From Campylorhamphus procurvoides (lineage: Eukaryota; Chordata; Aves; Passeriformes; Dendrocolaptidae): a DNA stretch of 64,000 nt. How positions within the stretch are numbered: the stretch's first letter is position 1; the number at the start of each line of letters is the position of its first letter. The DNA lies in assembly GCA_013396655.1 (NCBI GenBank), contig WBMV01001018.1, positions 248,001 to 312,000 on the forward strand, read 5' to 3'. Position numbers and translations under genes: made by a program. The notes below the pieces were generated by a model that was given only the letters and a program-made list of their open reading frames with translations, was not told where the DNA came from and did no database searches. This document shows positions 59,501 through 64,000 of this stretch, piece after piece.

Positions 59501-61477
59501 CAGGTGCAGTAACTGTTTTGTGGACTCTGACTCAGGGCTTTCAATACAGCTTTGAGTTGAATGTAATGTAATAGTATTGAGTTATCCAGCTGTCATCTGG
59601 GCAAGAGGACTGCCCTGAGTGCTACTCATTTGATTCTGAACTTCTTCACTTAATGCCTTCAGCACTTTGCTTCCCCTTCTCTAAGTACCAGAGAACCCCT
59701 GACATAGTTCTGCTATCAATTTCCAATAGATAAGGGCAGATATCCATCTCACAAGGGTTATATTGGCACTGTACCTACTAAGTTAAGATAGTTGACTGGC
59801 AAATTGCTATTTTGGTGTGAAGAAATCTATGAAAGCCTTGGAAGATAAACAAAAAGTCCCAGATGCTTCATTAAGGTGGTAGGTGGGTTGTTTACTGTTG
59901 TAGGTAGGAGTGATGTCATAGTAAATAAATTATTCAAAGGGGGGAGGTTGAGTTTGTTTTCCTTTAAGAGAAGGCCATAAGAACAATGAATACAGATGGC
60001 AAAAGGCTGGCCATGGTCAGTCAATCAGTACAGCCTACCTAGAAGGAAAATTGACTTTTACATTCACTGTCTGTACTGGATCTCTAACAGTGACTAGTCT
60101 AGAATTGTGTGAGGAGTCAGAGGTCTTGCTTGGATATCACAACCTTCTCAGCCATCCAGGGATCATCTGGATGAACAGCTCACTGTTTGGACTATTTTCC
60201 TTCAGTATCTGTTCAGTTCTAAGGGTCTCAAAATGCAGTGATCAATTCTGTTTGCCCCAGGTTCATGTTCTGCTTTAAAATTTGTGGCCATGAAACAAAA
60301 AACAGAGAAAGCTGATGCTTGATAAAGTATTGGAGTTTCTCAAGGATATGTCAGTGACAAAACCACCTAGAAGGGCATCAGTTCAGACAGAACTTTTGCA
60401 GTCTTAACTAATGCAAGTGGATTTTTTTTCTACATAGCTGCCCACATCATAAATCTCTTCATGTCCCTACAGTTCATTTCATGGTAGACCCCTCTGCCTT
60501 CTACAGTTCATGTTTTTCTTCATTAGCCACTTGATGCACCAGAACAGTGTTAGAAATAGACACTGTTAAAAGTTTGCTGTGGTAGGTAATGAAGATTATA
60601 AATTTGTTAGATATGAATGCAAGTCATGGCATGTATGTGAGTTCTCTCAATTCAAAAATCTCAGCAAATCCATCTTAGGACCCATTGGAAGTTTTGCCTG
60701 TACTTTGATCCCAAGAGAGAGTCAAAGCCATCAGTCTTAGGGAAGCTGGCAACGACAAGCTGAATACAATAACAGGTACATGCAAAAGTATTCCCAGCTC
60801 AAGTTGTGTTTTCTATCCCTCCAAAATTTCCTTGGGATGTATTAACCCTTCCCAACCTGTAGCAGGGTGCAGTTTAATACTTGGGTTACATTTTCATAGG
60901 ATTAAAAGAAAGAAACCAAGTCCTTACTTTTCATAAGTGAAGGAACTTAGACTATAAGGATTCTGATAATGGTGCTTGGAACAAGTTCACAGGAGCATCC
61001 AAAAGTGCATGAAAAACAGTCCAAGTAATTTTGCTTCAAGTCTTGATGCTATCTCAGTGTTAGATTCAGTAGTGTCTCATCTAGACAAGCCTTGATTTTC
61101 TTCAGCAAGTGGTGGGGGCAAGAAGCTGTGTATTAACCTCTGGCCCAGAGCATCTGACTGGGGCAAAACAGCAAGTCACACAGGGTCATGCTGCTCATTA
61201 GGTTGTGTGAGATTGACTGAATTAATGTATTTATTGTTTAGCAACTTGGGAATATTCGGATGTAACTGCAGAATATTTTCATTGTGTGTTTGTTAGCGAA
61301 AGCACGCTATCAGGCAAGAAGGTGATGAAACTCAGGTTGGTTTTACATCTTCTACAGGCTTTTTTTACCTCTTCTCTTGCCCATGTTGCACTGAGCTTGG
61401 TGCTGCTGCTGCTTTAAAGGAACTAATTCAAAGAAGGTTTGGACAGATCTACACTGATTGAACTATTCTTTGGACAC
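50571..61477. other. Intergenic sequence, nothing recognised
   Basis: About 11 kb of AT-rich DNA. A T16 run lies near 50626-50641. I found no exon of SLIT3 (the expected upstream neighbour), no RNA gene and no clear transposon. The ambiguous base at 51257 is in this block. Open frames of 60-107 residues occur at the rate expected by chance. Confidence 0.6.
51257..51257. other. Ambiguous base (n)
   Basis: A single unresolved base in intergenic DNA. It affects no called feature. Confidence 0.99.
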
Positions 61478-61560
61478 TCAAGGCATTTGCTGTTGGCTAC
61501 TGTTGGGCACAGGGCATGGGGTTAGGTAACCTCTGGTTTGAGATGGCTCAACTCTAAGCA
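61478..61560 (+). mobile_element. Possible old CR1 remnant
   Basis: GTTGGCTACTGTTGGGCACA followed by GGGTTAGGTAACCTCTGGTT and TGAGATGGCTCAACT recalls the tail of ancient amniote CR1 elements (...ACTGTCAGAGACAGG...GGGCTAGATGGACC..TGGTCTGA...). It is very diverged. Confidence 0.3.
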
Positions 61561-64000
61561 TGAGAGAGGAACCTGAAGTTTAAAAAGAAAAGAAAGACCC
61601 TCTGTGGTTAAATTCTAAACTTTCTTGCATCTACTGACAAAATTTGTCCTCTACCACACTGCAGGAGCACTGGAGGTGGGTGAAACCAAACCAGTTGTTC
61701 ACAGGCTGAATAAAGGGCAGCACTGGGGGATTGATAACCTCCAGAGGCTTCATTTTAGCTCTCCAAGTCTTCAAAAGCCCGAAAGTTTTCTTTACAGAAT
61801 AACTCAGGTGAGTCTGTCCTTGGGGTGGGAGCAGCAAATGCTGTCAGGTTTTTGTTGCCCTCACAGATCTGGGCATTTTTTGTGCATTTTTTTGTGCAGT
61901 TTGTGTTTCCTCACAAGCTGCTGCCCCAGGGAAACATTGGCCCTATGTCCAATGCTCAGCTGGCTGTTTGCTTCTTCAATAAAACCACGTTAAGCTTGGT
62001 AGCTCAGACTTTTGTTGGTATTTTGTGCTTTTGAATAGAGGTTAATCTGGAGAAGGGGAGGTGGGGGGAAGGCAAGATTTGGGTCTACTGCAGTTGTGGT
62101 GGAAATGTGATTTACACCTTAGCAGCTCTTGGCCACTGCAGAACATGGAGCTGGTCAAGTGTTTCCAGACAAACACTGCTTTGAACAGATCTTTTTGCCA
62201 CAAAATCACCTTTGGGTTTGCAACTTTATAGCTTGGAAGAAGTTTTTGTTTGCCTGCAGCAATAAAATGCAGTGGATTTACTGGAGGGCAGAGGCTGATC
62301 ATTAGATTTCATACGGAATTTTCAGCTGCTTTACTGAAGTTGGGATGGACTTCCATAGGTCTGGGACAGGGACTTGAGCCTTCTTGTGAAAAGATAATCA
62401 GGAAATACCTGAAGGCACAATGAGAATTAAAGCATATTAATGTAGCCAAATTCTTGTCCAGATAGGTTGTTTCTAACCCTCAGGCACTTGGAACTGCTAC
62501 AGTTCTGTGTTCCATGTCACGTGTGGCCACGTGTGCTCATCCAACAGTTGTTGTGGTATTGGGTATTGATGCATCCAGATCTGCATTTCATTCTGCATGT
62601 TCCTCATCCATATGCTTGTGATGAGGCCCTCAGCAAATAATTCATTTTGTGTGTCTCATAAGCAGGATAAAACTCTTTTGCCCAAAGTTGTCAGTATCTT
62701 CTGAATACAAATTCCAATATTAATCATGGTTTGGTTGTTTGGGGTTTTCTTGGTTGTTTTATATCTTTAGCAGGAGGCCAAGAACCAGGGGGTTGTTGGG
62801 AATTGATAAACACCTGTCCCACCAAGCAGTGTTAGCCAAGTTCCCATCTCTGGTCAAGTAATCTGGAATGATAAGCAGCAATTGCTTCCCAAATAGAACA
62901 TTTCAGAGCATTTAGTCCCAGAAGGCAAGTTACCATTGTCTTGGTGCACCTGAGGATATCTCTGAGCATAAAGCAAGAGGAAAAGGTGAGTCCAAGGTCA
63001 TTGCAGAGAATAATCTGCTAGAATTGATGTCTGAGACATGTTGGGCTATTGCATGTCATGGGGGAATATGAGCAAGTGGCCAAGCCATGGATGTGTTCTG
63101 TCACAAGTGGAGACAAATGTGTCACTGGGAAAAGCTCATGTTTTGCATTACCCATGATATGGCTTGTCCTTGATCCCATGAACTGTCCTAGTTTCCAAAC
63201 AGGGTGAAATCAGAAAGCATGTGGACCTCCATGTGGTGTAATTGAGAAATATGTTTAGAAAAATAAATCACTAACAGCTAGAGTTTTTTAGTCGTTGCTT
63301 TGAAATTCTCTAATTGGATTATCAGCAGATGGTGCCATTTCTATTGTCTTGCCTCACAGCAGTCTTTTCTGAGAAAAGGAACTAAAAAATATTTTATTTC
63401 TAATTAGAGGACTGTTTCATCTGGAAAATGTTGCAGTTAGTCATGTGCCTCATAGCTATTGTCAAATAGTGGTAGATAAGAGTTGCACTGATTCATAGAT
63501 CTTTCCTAGAGAATATGGATTGCAAATTGTAACCAGTGAAAAGTAAAACTGTGTTTTGCCCTGTGGTAATTAAAGAGGCACCATTGAGAAATAATGCCTT
63601 TCCAAAGCATATTTGTGCTGGAGATCTTTTGACTTATTCCTCTAGAAATTGAAACATAATATTTGCTATCGCAGCGTGGTTGATGTAACTTAGCTTGAAT
63701 TCTTTTCTTGTAACTGCTTCGCTAAGAGGGGAAAGCACTCTGGCTTGGAACATAAACTCTGTGCAAGCAGCTGAAACCATTTGTGTTGTAAGATCAGTGG
63801 AGATACAAGTTCTGCTTGAAACTAATTAGTGATGTAGCTGATCAATCCTCCTGAATGCTATGTAACTAATCATTTGTTGTTTTGGTGTATATACAACCAG
63901 GTGGAGAAGATTTTGGTTTTAGTCTGATGGGAGCAAACAGGCAAGCACTTAGTCCTGAATCAGTTGTGTTACTTCATTCACATCTCATTTAAAGTTATTT
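61561..64000. other. Intergenic sequence, nothing called
   Basis: No gene recognised. The stretch 63240-63700 has homeodomain-type motifs (TAATTGGATTA at 63311-63321, CTAATTAGA at 63400-63408) and an E-box CAGATG, and is a candidate conserved regulatory element. Confidence 0.5.

Noticed and set aside
45400..64000. Search for the first exon of SLIT3, expected upstream of SPDL1 on the plus strand
   Set aside because: No CpG-island exon with a signal peptide or leucine-rich-repeat start was seen; the gene probably begins beyond the window.

Overview
The window is vertebrate nuclear DNA, almost certainly avian. It is AT-rich, has short exons with GT-AG introns, and carries several CR1 LINE fragments, the dominant avian retroposon. 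Two neighbouring genes can be rebuilt exon by exon. Both lie on the minus strand, head to tail, in the order expected for the conserved SPDL1-DOCK2 block (human 5q35.1). All exon boundaries were placed by eye from splice sites, reading phase and recalled family sequence; no alignment was run.

Positions 1-14129 hold the 5' part of DOCK2, a haematopoietic guanine nucleotide exchange factor for Rac. Thirteen consecutive coding exons (coding exons 2 to 14) join without a phase break. They encode most of the SH3 domain, the N-terminal helical region and the first part of the DHR-1 lipid-binding domain. The rest of the gene lies off the left edge. The exon with the start codon was not found; it should lie between 14.1 and 24.7 kb. 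That stretch also holds a GC-rich block and a 56-bp tandem array near 21.3-21.6 kb.

Positions 25334-41492 hold the complete SPDL1 (Spindly) coding region: 11 coding exons, 1824 nt including the stop, 607 residues. The dynactin-binding LFAE motif and a C-terminal CAQQ farnesylation box are visible. Its 5' UTR begins in a CpG-rich promoter near 45.0-45.15 kb that carries a perfect TCTCGCGAGA palindrome, an NRF1-type site and a TTTGAA (CHR) element. A G-rich degenerate minisatellite abuts the promoter upstream, and an AT-rich repeat lies just inside the gene.

Between this promoter and the SPDL1 start codon, three small same-strand segments (43918-43868, 43294-43247, 42220-42155) can be chained in phase 0. 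They give one continuous coiled-coil-like reading frame that ends in a stop codon, with a poly(A) signal 28 nt further on. I do not recognise the product. This is the best candidate for something undescribed here, but the first donor is weak and no start codon was found.

From about 45.4 to 64 kb I see no gene. By synteny this is the SPDL1-SLIT3 interval. It contains a CR1 fragment at 46.4 kb, a CpG-rich segment at 50.1 kb that resembles one at 1.5 kb, a possible older CR1 remnant at 61.5 kb, and homeodomain-motif-rich stretches (50.4 and 63.3 kb) that could be conserved regulatory elements. One ambiguous base (n) sits at 51257.
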